16,825 bases of DNA, taken from contig CAKTCH010000011.1 of the NCBI GenBank assembly GCA_934538895.1, positions 1-16,825 on the forward strand, written 5' to 3'. Position 1 is the first letter of the stretch. Each line of letters starts with the position of its first letter. Below are positions 7,499-13,897 of this stretch, one piece after another. The notes beneath the pieces were generated by a model. It saw nothing but the letters and a program-made list of their open reading frames with translations, made no database searches and had not been told where the DNA came from. Position numbers and translations under genes: made by a program. Origin of the DNA: an uncultured Alphaproteobacteria bacterium. GTDB lineage: Bacteria > Pseudomonadota > Alphaproteobacteria > Micavibrionales > Micavibrionaceae.

Positions 7499-8293
7499 TC
7501 AAACCGCGATCGGGGCCTTGATGCCGGGGTGGGACTGATAATCCACCAGTTCGAAATCCTCGAATTTGAAATCGAAGATATTGGTGACGTGCGGATTCAG
7601 GTGCATCTCGGGCAGTTTCAGAGGCTCACGGGAGAGTTGCAGCTTCGCCTGTTCGAAATGGTTGCTGTAGAAATGCGCGTCGCCGAACGTATGGATGAAC
7701 TCGCCCGGTTTCAGGCCGCAGACCTGCGCGACCATCATGGTCAGCAGCGCATAGGACGCGATGTTGAACGGTACGCCGAGGAAAATATCGGCGCTGCGCT
7801 GGTAGAGCTGGCAGGAGAGTTTGCCGTTCGCGACGTAAAACTGGAACAGGCAATGGCAGGGCGGCAGGGCCATGGTGGTGATGTAGGGCACGTTCCAGGC
7901 GCTGACGATCAGGCGGCGCGAATCCGGGTTGCGTTTGATGTCGTTAATCAGGTTGCCGATCTGGTCGATATGGCCGCCGCCCGGCGCCGGCCAGCTGCGC
8001 CACTGGTAACCGTAAACGGGTCCGAGATCGCCTTGTTCGTCGGCCCATTCGTCCCAGATGGAGACGCCGTTATCTTTCAGATATTTGATGTTGGTGTCGC
8101 CTTTCAGGAACCACAGTAATTCATGAACGATTGATTTCAGGTGCACCTTCTTGGTGGTGACCAGCGGGAAGCCCTCCGCGAGGTCGAAACGCATCTGGTA
8201 GCCGAAAACGCTGCGCGTGCCCGTGCCGGTGCGGTCGGATTTGTCGCTGCCGTTTTCAAGGACGTGGCGCATCAGGTCTTGGTATTGTTTCAT
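7499..8293 (-). CDS. thyA: Thymidylate synthase (ThyA)
   Basis: ThyA methylates dUMP to dTMP using 5,10-methylene-tetrahydrofolate and releases dihydrofolate. The product has 264 residues, the same as E. coli ThyA. The catalytic Cys146 lies in ALPPCHCLFQFYV. Other conserved blocks are DRTGTGTRSVFG, GFPLVTTKK, ELLWFLKGDTN, GPVYGYQWR, RRLIVSAWNV, LYQRSADIFLGVPFNIASYA and the C-terminal HPGIKAPIAV. It is the first gene of the minus-strand block that supplies dTMP and regenerates folate. The Shine-Dalgarno is weak (AAAGAA). No strong promoter was found in the 160 bases upstream; a TAGAAT hexamer at 8326-8331 has no good -35 partner. Confidence 0.98.
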   Translation of the reverse strand: MKQYQDLMRHVLENGSDKSDRTGTGTRSVFGYQMRFDLAEGFPLVTTKKVHLKSIVHELLWFLKGDTNIKYLKDNGVSIWDEWADEQGDLGPVYGYQWRSWPAPGGGHIDQIGNLINDIKRNPDSRRLIVSAWNVPYITTMALPPCHCLFQFYVANGKLSCQLYQRSADIFLGVPFNIASYALLTMMVAQVCGLKPGEFIHTFGDAHFYSNHFEQAKLQLSREPLKLPEMHLNPHVTNIFDFKFEDFELVDYQSHPGIKAPIAV

Positions 8294-8453
8294 GGTGCGG
8301 TTCTTTCAAAAGCGTGTTCGGGAGTATTCTAAGATGTAATCGATTGCGGCGCGGTTGGCATCCTTAACCGGATTTGACGGGCAGAACTATTGTGGATGAT
8401 TAGATTTTCATAATATTATTGCACTGTGCCGGATTTTCATGTATGGAGCATTG

Positions 8454-8723
8454 ATGGAAGGTTTTTTAGATATTTTAACGGGTTATTATGGGCTGGACTG
8501 GCTGGCGCTGGCCTTTGGCCTGTCAGGCAGTTACCTGATTTCAGGCCAGAACCGTTTCGGCTTCCTGCTCGCCAGCGTCGGCTGCCTGTGCGGCTTTTGC
8601 GTCGCGTTGCTGTCGGTCCAGTTCGGCTTTGTGGTTTATAATGTGCTGTTGCTGGCGATCATGCTGCGCGGTTTCGCGAATCTAAGCCGCTTTCAGGACG
8701 GGCGCGGCGCACCCGCCGAATAG
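8454..8723 (+). CDS. Small three-helix inner-membrane protein, PnuC-like repeat
   Basis: The predicted 89-residue protein has three hydrophobic segments (about 14-30, 36-54 and 57-71) and a short polar tail. The pattern of an NRFGF motif, a hydrophobic stretch, QFG, another stretch, and LRGFANL resembles short membrane proteins related to half of the nicotinamide riboside transporter PnuC, judged from memory only. I prefer the ATG at 8454 because GGAG lies five bases before it; an ATG at 8439 adds five residues and has no ribosome binding site. The stop is 29 bases before the HAD gene on the same strand, so they may form an operon. A full PnuC is about 2.5 times longer, so transport activity is not implied. 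Confidence 0.7.
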   Translation: MEGFLDILTGYYGLDWLALAFGLSGSYLISGQNRFGFLLASVGCLCGFCVALLSVQFGFVVYNVLLLAIMLRGFANLSRFQDGRGAPAE

Positions 8724-8752
8724 GCGTTTTTTAACGGACAGGGGGTGCGCGC

Positions 8753-9508
8753 ATGGCTATCGTCTTATTCGATTGTGACGGGGTTCTCGTCAATACCGAG
8801 GAAATCGCGGTGCGTAATACGCGCAACGTTCTGCGGGATGCAGGAATGACTTATACCGACGAGCAATACGAAGTGCGCCTGGTGGGGTATGATTTCGCCA
8901 CCTTGTGCCAGAATATGCGGGATGATTATTTCGTCGCGACAGGCCAGAATCTGGGCGAACAATTCTTTGACGACATGCAGGACCGCTACCTGCGGGAAGA
9001 AGCTGCCGGGATTGCGGCCATTACGGGTGTGCGCGATTTCGTGGAATCGCTGGCGCGCGCGCAGGTACCGTTCGCGATTTGCTCGAATGGTTCCGTGCAC
9101 GATATTGAACGCAAGACCAAGGCGGTGGGGCTGTACGACCTTTTTGCGGGCCGTATTCTTGGGCGCGATAACGTGGCCAACGGCAAACCTGCGCCGGATA
9201 TCTATCTGGCGGGCATGTCCCTGCTGGGCGGAAATGAACCGCAAAAATGCGTTGTGATCGAGGATAGCGTCATCGGCGTACGGGCTGGCCATGCCGCCGG
9301 GATGCGCGTCATGGGCCATACGGGCGGCAGTTCCACGCCGGACGGGCAGGCGCGGAAACTTAAAGACGCGGGCGCCGTTTTTACGGCACCGTCGATGGCG
9401 GTGATCGCCAAGGAGACGTTCGGGTTTATCGAGATGACCGCTCAGGCGTTAAGCCAGCATAATGCGCTTAAGCGCACCCGGCGCTCTTTCGGCCCCACTC
9501 CCCTATAG
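8753..9508 (+). CDS. HAD-superfamily hydrolase, beta-phosphoglucomutase-like
   Basis: The 251-residue protein has all four HAD motifs. Motif I is DCDGVLVNTE with nucleophile Asp7 and acid/base Asp9, motif II is Ser111 in CSNGS, motif III is Lys145 in NGKPAPDIY, and motif IV is Glu170-Asp171 in VIEDSVIGVRAG. A helical cap domain sits between motifs I and II (about 17-85). This is the subfamily of beta-phosphoglucomutase, phosphoglycolate phosphatase and sugar-phosphate phosphatases; the substrate cannot be read from sequence. The last 25 residues after the Rossmann core are basic and low in conservation. A strong Shine-Dalgarno (AGGGGG) precedes the ATG. The stop lies only five bases before the -35 element of the tmRNA promoter. 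Confidence 0.85.
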   Translation: MAIVLFDCDGVLVNTEEIAVRNTRNVLRDAGMTYTDEQYEVRLVGYDFATLCQNMRDDYFVATGQNLGEQFFDDMQDRYLREEAAGIAAITGVRDFVESLARAQVPFAICSNGSVHDIERKTKAVGLYDLFAGRILGRDNVANGKPAPDIYLAGMSLLGGNEPQKCVVIEDSVIGVRAGHAAGMRVMGHTGGSSTPDGQARKLKDAGAVFTAPSMAVIAKETFGFIEMTAQALSQHNALKRTRRSFGPTPL

Positions 9509-9512
9509 AATC

Positions 9513-9540
9513 TTGATTTTTCAGGGATTTGCCCTATAAT
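9513..9540 (+). promoter_or_regulatory. sigma70-type promoter of the tmRNA gene
   Basis: TTGATT (9513-9518) and a perfect TATAAT (9535-9540) are separated by 16 bases, just after the HAD gene. Transcription would start near 9547, immediately before the first hairpin of the tmRNA acceptor piece. This is one of the best promoter matches in the window, as expected for a stable RNA. Confidence 0.75.
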
Positions 9541-9546
9541 AATAAT

Positions 9547-9868
9547 TGCCAGGGCAACCTGGCTAAGATGCTAAACCCTTTGTGGAATAGGTGTTGTGGA
9601 CCCGGGGGCAGTACCCGGCGGCTCCACCAGTATTCGCGGGAGCACGCGAATTCCGGCGGGGCCGAAACAGGATTGACGCGCACGGTAAAGGCAAAGCTTG
9701 TATCCGTTATGGTACGGTCGTTATCCGGCCAGGCAATTAAATGCCAACGATAACTTCAAGTTCGCAAACCTGGTAGCAGCTAACGACGAAGGTCGCGTTG
9801 CTATCGCCGCCTAATCTGGCAAGTTTGCACGAAGTCTAAATCCCTTATCGACTAACTATCGTTAAGGT
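9547..9868 (+). ncRNA. ssrA: Transfer-messenger RNA, circularly permuted two-piece form
   Basis: tmRNA frees stalled ribosomes and adds a degradation tag. The acceptor piece comes first. It starts with a perfect six-pair hairpin with a GCAA loop (9548-9563), continues to a T-arm (CCGGG 9602-9606 with CCCGG 9614-9618) and ends with CCA at 9627-9629. The spacer 9630-9657 folds into a seven-pair hairpin (9632-9651) and would be cut out. The coding piece starts at 9658; GGGGCCG (9658-9664) pairs with CGGCTCC (9619-9625), with G-U at the third pair, the alanine identity element. The tag frame opens with GCC at 9743 and stops at TAA 9812-9814. It reads ANDNFKFANLVA followed by ANDEGRVAIAA, and charged alanine adds one more residue. 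Helix 5 is CTTC/GAAG plus GCAAAC/GTTTGC (9754-9769 with 9823-9834). A last hairpin (9843-9867) marks the probable 3' end. The exact ends are inferred. Confidence 0.95.
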
Positions 9869-9875
9869 GGGGCGC

Positions 9876-9908
9876 GGGGCGGCCTAGCAACAGAACGGCC
9901 CCATTTTT
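9876..9908 (+). terminator. Intrinsic terminator of the tmRNA gene
   Basis: GGGGC (9876-9880) can pair with GCCCC (9898-9902), with a weaker alternative GGCC/GGCC pairing inside; A plus five T follow (9903-9908). The position, eight bases after the last tmRNA hairpin, is as expected. The stem is short and the loop is 17 bases, so it is a moderate example. Confidence 0.6.
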
Positions 9909-9941
9909 CTTTCGGCCTTTCGCGTATTCCCCTGTTTCGTT

Positions 9942-11678
9942 ATGCGGCGGCGCATTGACAGCGCGCCTGTTACAGCGGACAGTTCCTTCATGAAAGCTGT
10001 TCCTTTTTATATCGTTCCCGTTCTCTGGCTGGTTTCCTTCTTTTTCAGCATTCCCCTGGCGGAGCCTCATGAGGTGGCGCGCCTGTTGTCGCTGGCTGCG
10101 GGCGTTGCGGCGCTGGGCGTGGTGCTGGCGGACCCGGCAAACCGGGCCGCCACCCTGCCTGTCGCGGGGCTGCCCGTGCTTGTGCTGGCGTTCCTTGCGT
10201 GGTGCGGACTGACCTTCTTCTGGTCGGTGTCGCCTTTTGTCACGGTGATCGCCTGGGGCACGCTTTCGTTACTGCCTTTATGGTTTCTGATTTTTGCCCT
10301 GATGCCGGTGACGCCCCGGCAGATCATGCTGGTTTTGCGTCTGGCCGTGGGGGCCGGGGGCGCTTTGGCGCTGTGGGCGTTCGCGCAATATTTCGTCTTC
10401 ACGGAATTTCTGAACGAATATGGCACGATCGCCTATCCGTTCGCCGACCCTAACAATTATGCCGCGCTTTTGAATGTCGGAATCTTCGTGGCGCTGGGGC
10501 TTATGTTACATGCCGATCGCGCGGGTGAACGGTATGCGCAGGGCGCGGCCAGCGTGCTGATGATGGCGGCCATGGTCATGATCGGCAGCCGTGCCGGGAT
10601 GGTGTTTGCGTTCGCAGGGCTGGCGGTGTTCGCGCTTATGACGCGCGGTGCCGCGCGCTCACCCGCGAAAATGATCGTTGTACTGATGGCGGCGGGCTGC
10701 GTCGCCCTCGCGGTTACGGCGCTTTTCAATGCCGAACGCATTACCAGCATCATGCGTGTTGGTCATTTATTCACCGATGGCGGCAGCCTGTCCACGCGTC
10801 TGATGCTTTGGTCCGCGACGCTGGACCTGATCGGGCAGCGCGTGTGGGGCGGGGCGGGGCTTGGCACGTTCTTCCTGCTTTATCCGGCGGTGCGCGATCC
10901 GGCGGAAATATACTCGGCGGGCTTGATGACGCATATGGACCCGCTGCAATTCTGGGCCGAGGCCGGTTTGCCGGCGGCGATCCTGCTCTATGCCATCCTG
11001 CTGGCGGTGGCCTTGCGTTTTCTGGCTTTCCTGAAAGCGGCGCCATCCGGCGCGCGCAGATCATTATTGCCTGTGGCGCTGTTTTGCGCGCTGCTGACGC
11101 TGGCGTTTCATATGCATGTCAGTTTTCATCTCTATGTGGCGGCGGTGCTGGTCATGGCGGGGGCGGTGCTGGGCGTGCTGATGCGTTTGCTGCCGCCTGT
11201 GCGCCCGCTGGCTTCGGTTTCTGCCGGAACGCCCGCCATGCTGTTCCTGATCGTGATGTGCGCATATTTAGCGGTGTTCCAGTCGTGCCTGTTCAGCGAG
11301 ATGCATACGCGTCAGGCCGTCGCCGCGCTGGATAAGGGCGATATGCAGACCTTCGGCGACAAGGTCAATCAGGCCAGCCGCGAGGGTTTCGATCTGAATC
11401 CGCGCCCTTACGTGCTGGCGGCCAGCGTGCCGCTGGGGCTTTTGCAGACGTCGCCGCATTTGCCGCCGACGGAAAAGCAGGCCCTGTTCGCTCAGGCGGA
11501 CGATCTGCTGGACCGGAGTCTGGCGCGTTCCCCTTTCAATGCCGGGGCCTATTTCTCGAAAGCGCTTCTCTATGGCGCGGCAGGCCGTGGGGACGAAGCC
11601 GTTCGGTTTCTGGAGAAAACCCTGGAAACGGACCCCCGCCACCCGCAAGCGCGCGCGTTGCTGGCGCACCCGCGTTAA
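9942..11678 (+). CDS. O-antigen ligase / Wzy-type polytopic membrane protein with TPR-like tail
   Basis: The 578-residue protein has about ten or more hydrophobic segments up to about residue 455, then a soluble helical tail of about 120 residues. The Wzy/WaaL-type signature is visible: MIGSRAGM at about 213-220, STRLMLWSATLDLIGQRVWGGAGLGTFFLLYP at about 284-314 (seen as three shorter blocks), and HMDPLQFWAEAGLPA at about 331-345, the counterpart of the HNDYLQ-type periplasmic loop. The tail (about 465-575), with LDRSLARSPFNAGAYFSKALLYGAAGR and the helix after it, resembles TPR repeats, as in some glycan ligases and polymerases. It probably joins or transfers lipid-linked glycan in the periplasm; ligase versus polymerase cannot be told. 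The start is uncertain: ATG 9942 and ATG 9990 both lack a good ribosome binding site, and 9990 would give a cleaner membrane start. Confidence 0.8.
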   Translation: MRRRIDSAPVTADSSFMKAVPFYIVPVLWLVSFFFSIPLAEPHEVARLLSLAAGVAALGVVLADPANRAATLPVAGLPVLVLAFLAWCGLTFFWSVSPFVTVIAWGTLSLLPLWFLIFALMPVTPRQIMLVLRLAVGAGGALALWAFAQYFVFTEFLNEYGTIAYPFADPNNYAALLNVGIFVALGLMLHADRAGERYAQGAASVLMMAAMVMIGSRAGMVFAFAGLAVFALMTRGAARSPAKMIVVLMAAGCVALAVTALFNAERITSIMRVGHLFTDGGSLSTRLMLWSATLDLIGQRVWGGAGLGTFFLLYPAVRDPAEIYSAGLMTHMDPLQFWAEAGLPAAILLYAILLAVALRFLAFLKAAPSGARRSLLPVALFCALLTLAFHMHVSFHLYVAAVLVMAGAVLGVLMRLLPPVRPLASVSAGTPAMLFLIVMCAYLAVFQSCLFSEMHTRQAVAALDKGDMQTFGDKVNQASREGFDLNPRPYVLAASVPLGLLQTSPHLPPTEKQALFAQADDLLDRSLARSPFNAGAYFSKALLYGAAGRGDEAVRFLEKTLETDPRHPQARALLAHPR

Positions 11679-11694
11679 CGGCGCGGGCGGTTTT
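11669..11694 (+). terminator. Possible terminator over the end of the ligase-like gene
   Basis: CCCGCG (11669-11674) and CGCGGG (11682-11687) form a six-pair all-GC stem with a seven-base loop that contains the TAA stop codon, followed by CGG and four T. The T-run is short, so efficiency is doubtful. Confidence 0.45.
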
Positions 11695-11814
11695 CCACAG
11701 GATTATGGGTAAATCACTGAATCAAGGATGGTTTTCCGGAGTCCGATATGCGACTTAAAGGGGGCGTATAAACCTCCTTGATTCGCAGAACCTTCTTCTG
11801 CCAGTAATAGTGAT

Positions 11815-12315
11815 ATGAGCGAAGACGAAGATATCCTCCGGTATGACCGCATGGTCGAGCAAGCCCTGCGCGGCGTCGTGCGTCAGGCGATCAAGGAAGT
11901 GATCGACAGCAAGAACAAGCTGCCGGGCAATCACAATTTCTACATCACCTTCATGACCGATTATCCGGGCGTGGAAATCCCCGATTACCTGCGCGAGCGT
12001 TATCCGGGCGAAATGACCATCGTGTTGCAGTATCAATTCTACGATCTGTTCGTCGACGCCGAGAAAATGGGCGTGACGCTTTCGTTCAACAACGTGCTGG
12101 AGCGGTTGCAGATTCCGCTGGGCGCGATCACGATCTTCGCCGATCCTTCCGTCAATTTCGCGCTGCAATTCCAGCCGCTGAATGAGGAAGGGCCGGATGA
12201 TTTCGATCCCGAAGACGAACTTCCCGATGACGCGGGCGCCGAAGAAAAGGCGCCGAAGAAATCGGGCAGCAAGTCGGGCGAAGTCGTATCGTTGGACCAG
12301 TTCCGGAAGAAATAA
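11815..12315 (+). CDS. sspB: SspB-like adaptor of ClpXP, alphaproteobacterial type
   Basis: SspB binds ssrA-tagged proteins and hands them to ClpXP. The 166-residue product has the alpha-type core at about 8-125: RYDRMVEQALRGVVRQA, LPGNHNFYITF, PGVEIPDYLRERYPGEMTIVLQ, LSFNNVLERLQIPLGAI and DPSVNFALQFQ. An acidic, then Lys/Ser-rich linker (about 125-152) leads to the C-terminal GEVVSLDQFRKK, the position of the ClpX-docking tail in SspB proteins. The length is typical. The gene lies about 2 kb downstream of ssrA on the same strand and its stop overlaps the start of the next gene. No good Shine-Dalgarno precedes the ATG. The 136-base gap before it holds an imperfect seven-pair hairpin (11758-11779) and a TATAAA (11767-11772) without a -35 partner, so its promoter remains unclear. 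Confidence 0.92.
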   Translation: MSEDEDILRYDRMVEQALRGVVRQAIKEVIDSKNKLPGNHNFYITFMTDYPGVEIPDYLRERYPGEMTIVLQYQFYDLFVDAEKMGVTLSFNNVLERLQIPLGAITIFADPSVNFALQFQPLNEEGPDDFDPEDELPDDAGAEEKAPKKSGSKSGEVVSLDQFRKK

Positions 12316-13238
12316 TGTACCGTACCGATATTTCCGCCGACCGGGAACCGCGCAAGGTTCTGATGGCGCGCGGCGATTTCATCGATCCGGCGCGGGATAA
12401 CCGCAAGGTTCCCTACAAGATTTATTATCCCGCCGAAACCACCGGAAAAGTACCGGTGATTATCTGGTCGCACGGTCTGGGCGGCAGCCGCGACGGGGCG
12501 GGGTTTATCTCGCGCTTCTTAAGCAGCCATGGTTATGCGGTCGCGCATGTCCAGCATCACGGCACGGATAGCAGCCTGTGGGAAGGCAAGCCGGGGCATC
12601 CGTGGGATGCGATCCGCAATTCCCATTACGGTCCGGCGGAGGTTTTGAACCGTTATCAGGATATTCCCTTCGCGCTGGATCAATTGCCCGGCCTTGATCT
12701 GGCATCCCTGATGGATTTATCGGCGATCGGCATGTCCGGCCATTCTTTCGGCGCGAATACCACGCAAGTGATGGCGGGGCAGCGTTTCGGGCAGCCGGGT
12801 GCCTTGCAATCAATGAAGGAGCCACGCTTCCGCGCGGGCATTCTTTACAGCCCGGTTCCGAGCTTCAACACGGAAAGCCCCCGTGCCGATATTTATGGCG
12901 ATATCGGTATGCCGCTGTTCCACATGACCGGCACCGACGACACCAGCCCGATCGAGGGTTTCGGTTACGAGCGCCGCCTGGAAGTTTCACAGTATAGCGG
13001 CGGGCCGGAGCAAGCCGTGATGGTTCTGAACGACGGCGACCATATGGTCTATAACGGCAGCCGCGGGCAACTGGGCGAAAACCCCAAGCGTAAAGAGCAT
13101 GAAAATATCATCAAGATCGCCGCGCTGGCATGGTGGGACACTTATCTCAAGGACGATAAATCCGCCCGTCACTGGTTGCTGGAGGGCGGATTTGCGGGTT
13201 GGCTCAATGGTGCGGGGAAGATCAGTTTTCGGGTTTGA
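12315..13238 (+). CDS. Alpha/beta-hydrolase, PAF-acetylhydrolase/dienelactone hydrolase-like
   Basis: The 307-residue protein has an alpha/beta-hydrolase core. It shows the oxyanion HGLGGS at about 53-58, nucleophile Ser144 in SGHSFGANT, a probable acid Asp208 or Asp209 in GTDDTSP, and His243 in NDGDHMVY. The layout (KIYYP, then VIIWSHGLGG, then YAVAHVQHHGTD) resembles the platelet-activating-factor acetylhydrolase-like bacterial esterases; the substrate is unknown. I see no signal peptide, so it is probably cytosolic. The start ATG shares one base with the sspB stop (TAATG) and has GGAAG six bases upstream, so translation is coupled to sspB. Its last 17 bases overlap the 3' end of the convergent glutathione peroxidase gene. 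Confidence 0.85.
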   Translation: MYRTDISADREPRKVLMARGDFIDPARDNRKVPYKIYYPAETTGKVPVIIWSHGLGGSRDGAGFISRFLSSHGYAVAHVQHHGTDSSLWEGKPGHPWDAIRNSHYGPAEVLNRYQDIPFALDQLPGLDLASLMDLSAIGMSGHSFGANTTQVMAGQRFGQPGALQSMKEPRFRAGILYSPVPSFNTESPRADIYGDIGMPLFHMTGTDDTSPIEGFGYERRLEVSQYSGGPEQAVMVLNDGDHMVYNGSRGQLGENPKRKEHENIIKIAALAWWDTYLKDDKSARHWLLEGGFAGWLNGAGKISFRV

Positions 13239-13806
13239 TCTTCGCCAGTTCCGCTTCAATCGCTTTTATGAATTCCCCTGACCCCGGTTTCGTGGTGGAG
13301 GCGTAAGAGCCTGCCAGGGTTCCGTCCGCCGCGATCAGGTATTTATGGAAGTTCCAGCGCGGCTTGCCGGTCAGCAGGTTGCCCCTGGCTTGCGTGCCGG
13401 CCCATTTATAAAACGGGTGCGCGTCTTTGCCGGTGACTTCCACTTTTTCGGTCATGGGGAAGTTGATGGCGAAATTCATGGTGCAGAATTCCTTGATCTC
13501 CTTGTTGCTGCCGGGTTCCTGCCCGCCGAAATCGTTCGCGGGGACGCCAAGGACGACCAGGCCCCGGTCCTTGTATGTGTCATAAAGCTTTTGCAGCCCT
13601 TCATATTGCGGGGTGAAGCCGCAACGCGAGGCGGTGTTGACCACCAGCACGACCTTGCCCTTATAATCGCTCAGGAAAAGCGGGTCGCCGTCGATGGTTT
13701 TGAAGGCGAAGCTGTACGCCGTCCGCGGCGGGCCGTCTTCCGCGTGCGCGGGCGGGGATATCATGCCCAGAAGGGCCAGAAAACCCGCGAAGAGGGTCAG
13801 TGTCAT
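13222..13806 (-). CDS. Exported glutathione peroxidase-family thiol peroxidase
   Basis: This is a GPx-family enzyme that reduces hydroperoxides, probably with a thiol donor such as thioredoxin. I chose the start at 13806 (194 residues): GGAGGT sits seven bases before the ATG, and the product then opens with a clean signal peptide, cleaved after about residue 22 (PPAHA). An ATG 33 bases further upstream would put 11 polar residues in front of it. Catalytic residues are Cys62 in NTASRCGFTPQY, Gln96 in NDFGGQEPGS, and Trp151-Asn152 in WNFHKYL. Cys108 in EFCTMNF is the likely resolving cysteine of the non-selenium type. The export signal places it in the periplasm. It overlaps the hydrolase gene tail to tail and diverges from the ABC gene. 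Confidence 0.9.
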   Translation of the reverse strand: MTLTLFAGFLALLGMISPPAHAEDGPPRTAYSFAFKTIDGDPLFLSDYKGKVVLVVNTASRCGFTPQYEGLQKLYDTYKDRGLVVLGVPANDFGGQEPGSNKEIKEFCTMNFAINFPMTEKVEVTGKDAHPFYKWAGTQARGNLLTGKPRWNFHKYLIAADGTLAGSYASTTKPGSGEFIKAIEAELAKIKPEN

Positions 13807-13897
13807 GTTTTTTACCTCCGCTTGTATGGCTGATTTCATCTATTGCCTTTACTCTGTCAGTATCTATGTGGATGATGTTTAGAAAAAGGCAAAGCCG

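Noticed and set aside
9602..9618. T-loop of the tmRNA reads GGCAGTA in place of the usual TTCGANN
   Set aside because: I recall the same loop in other alphaproteobacterial two-piece tmRNAs, so it is probably a family trait and not a defect.
9529..9753. 74-codon open frame on the plus strand over the tmRNA gene
   Set aside because: It is explained by the tmRNA structure and has no ribosome binding site or recognisable protein content.
11689..11697. TTTTCCACA, one base from a DnaA box, near sspB
   Set aside because: A single near match without neighbours, AT-rich unwinding DNA or dnaA; not an origin.
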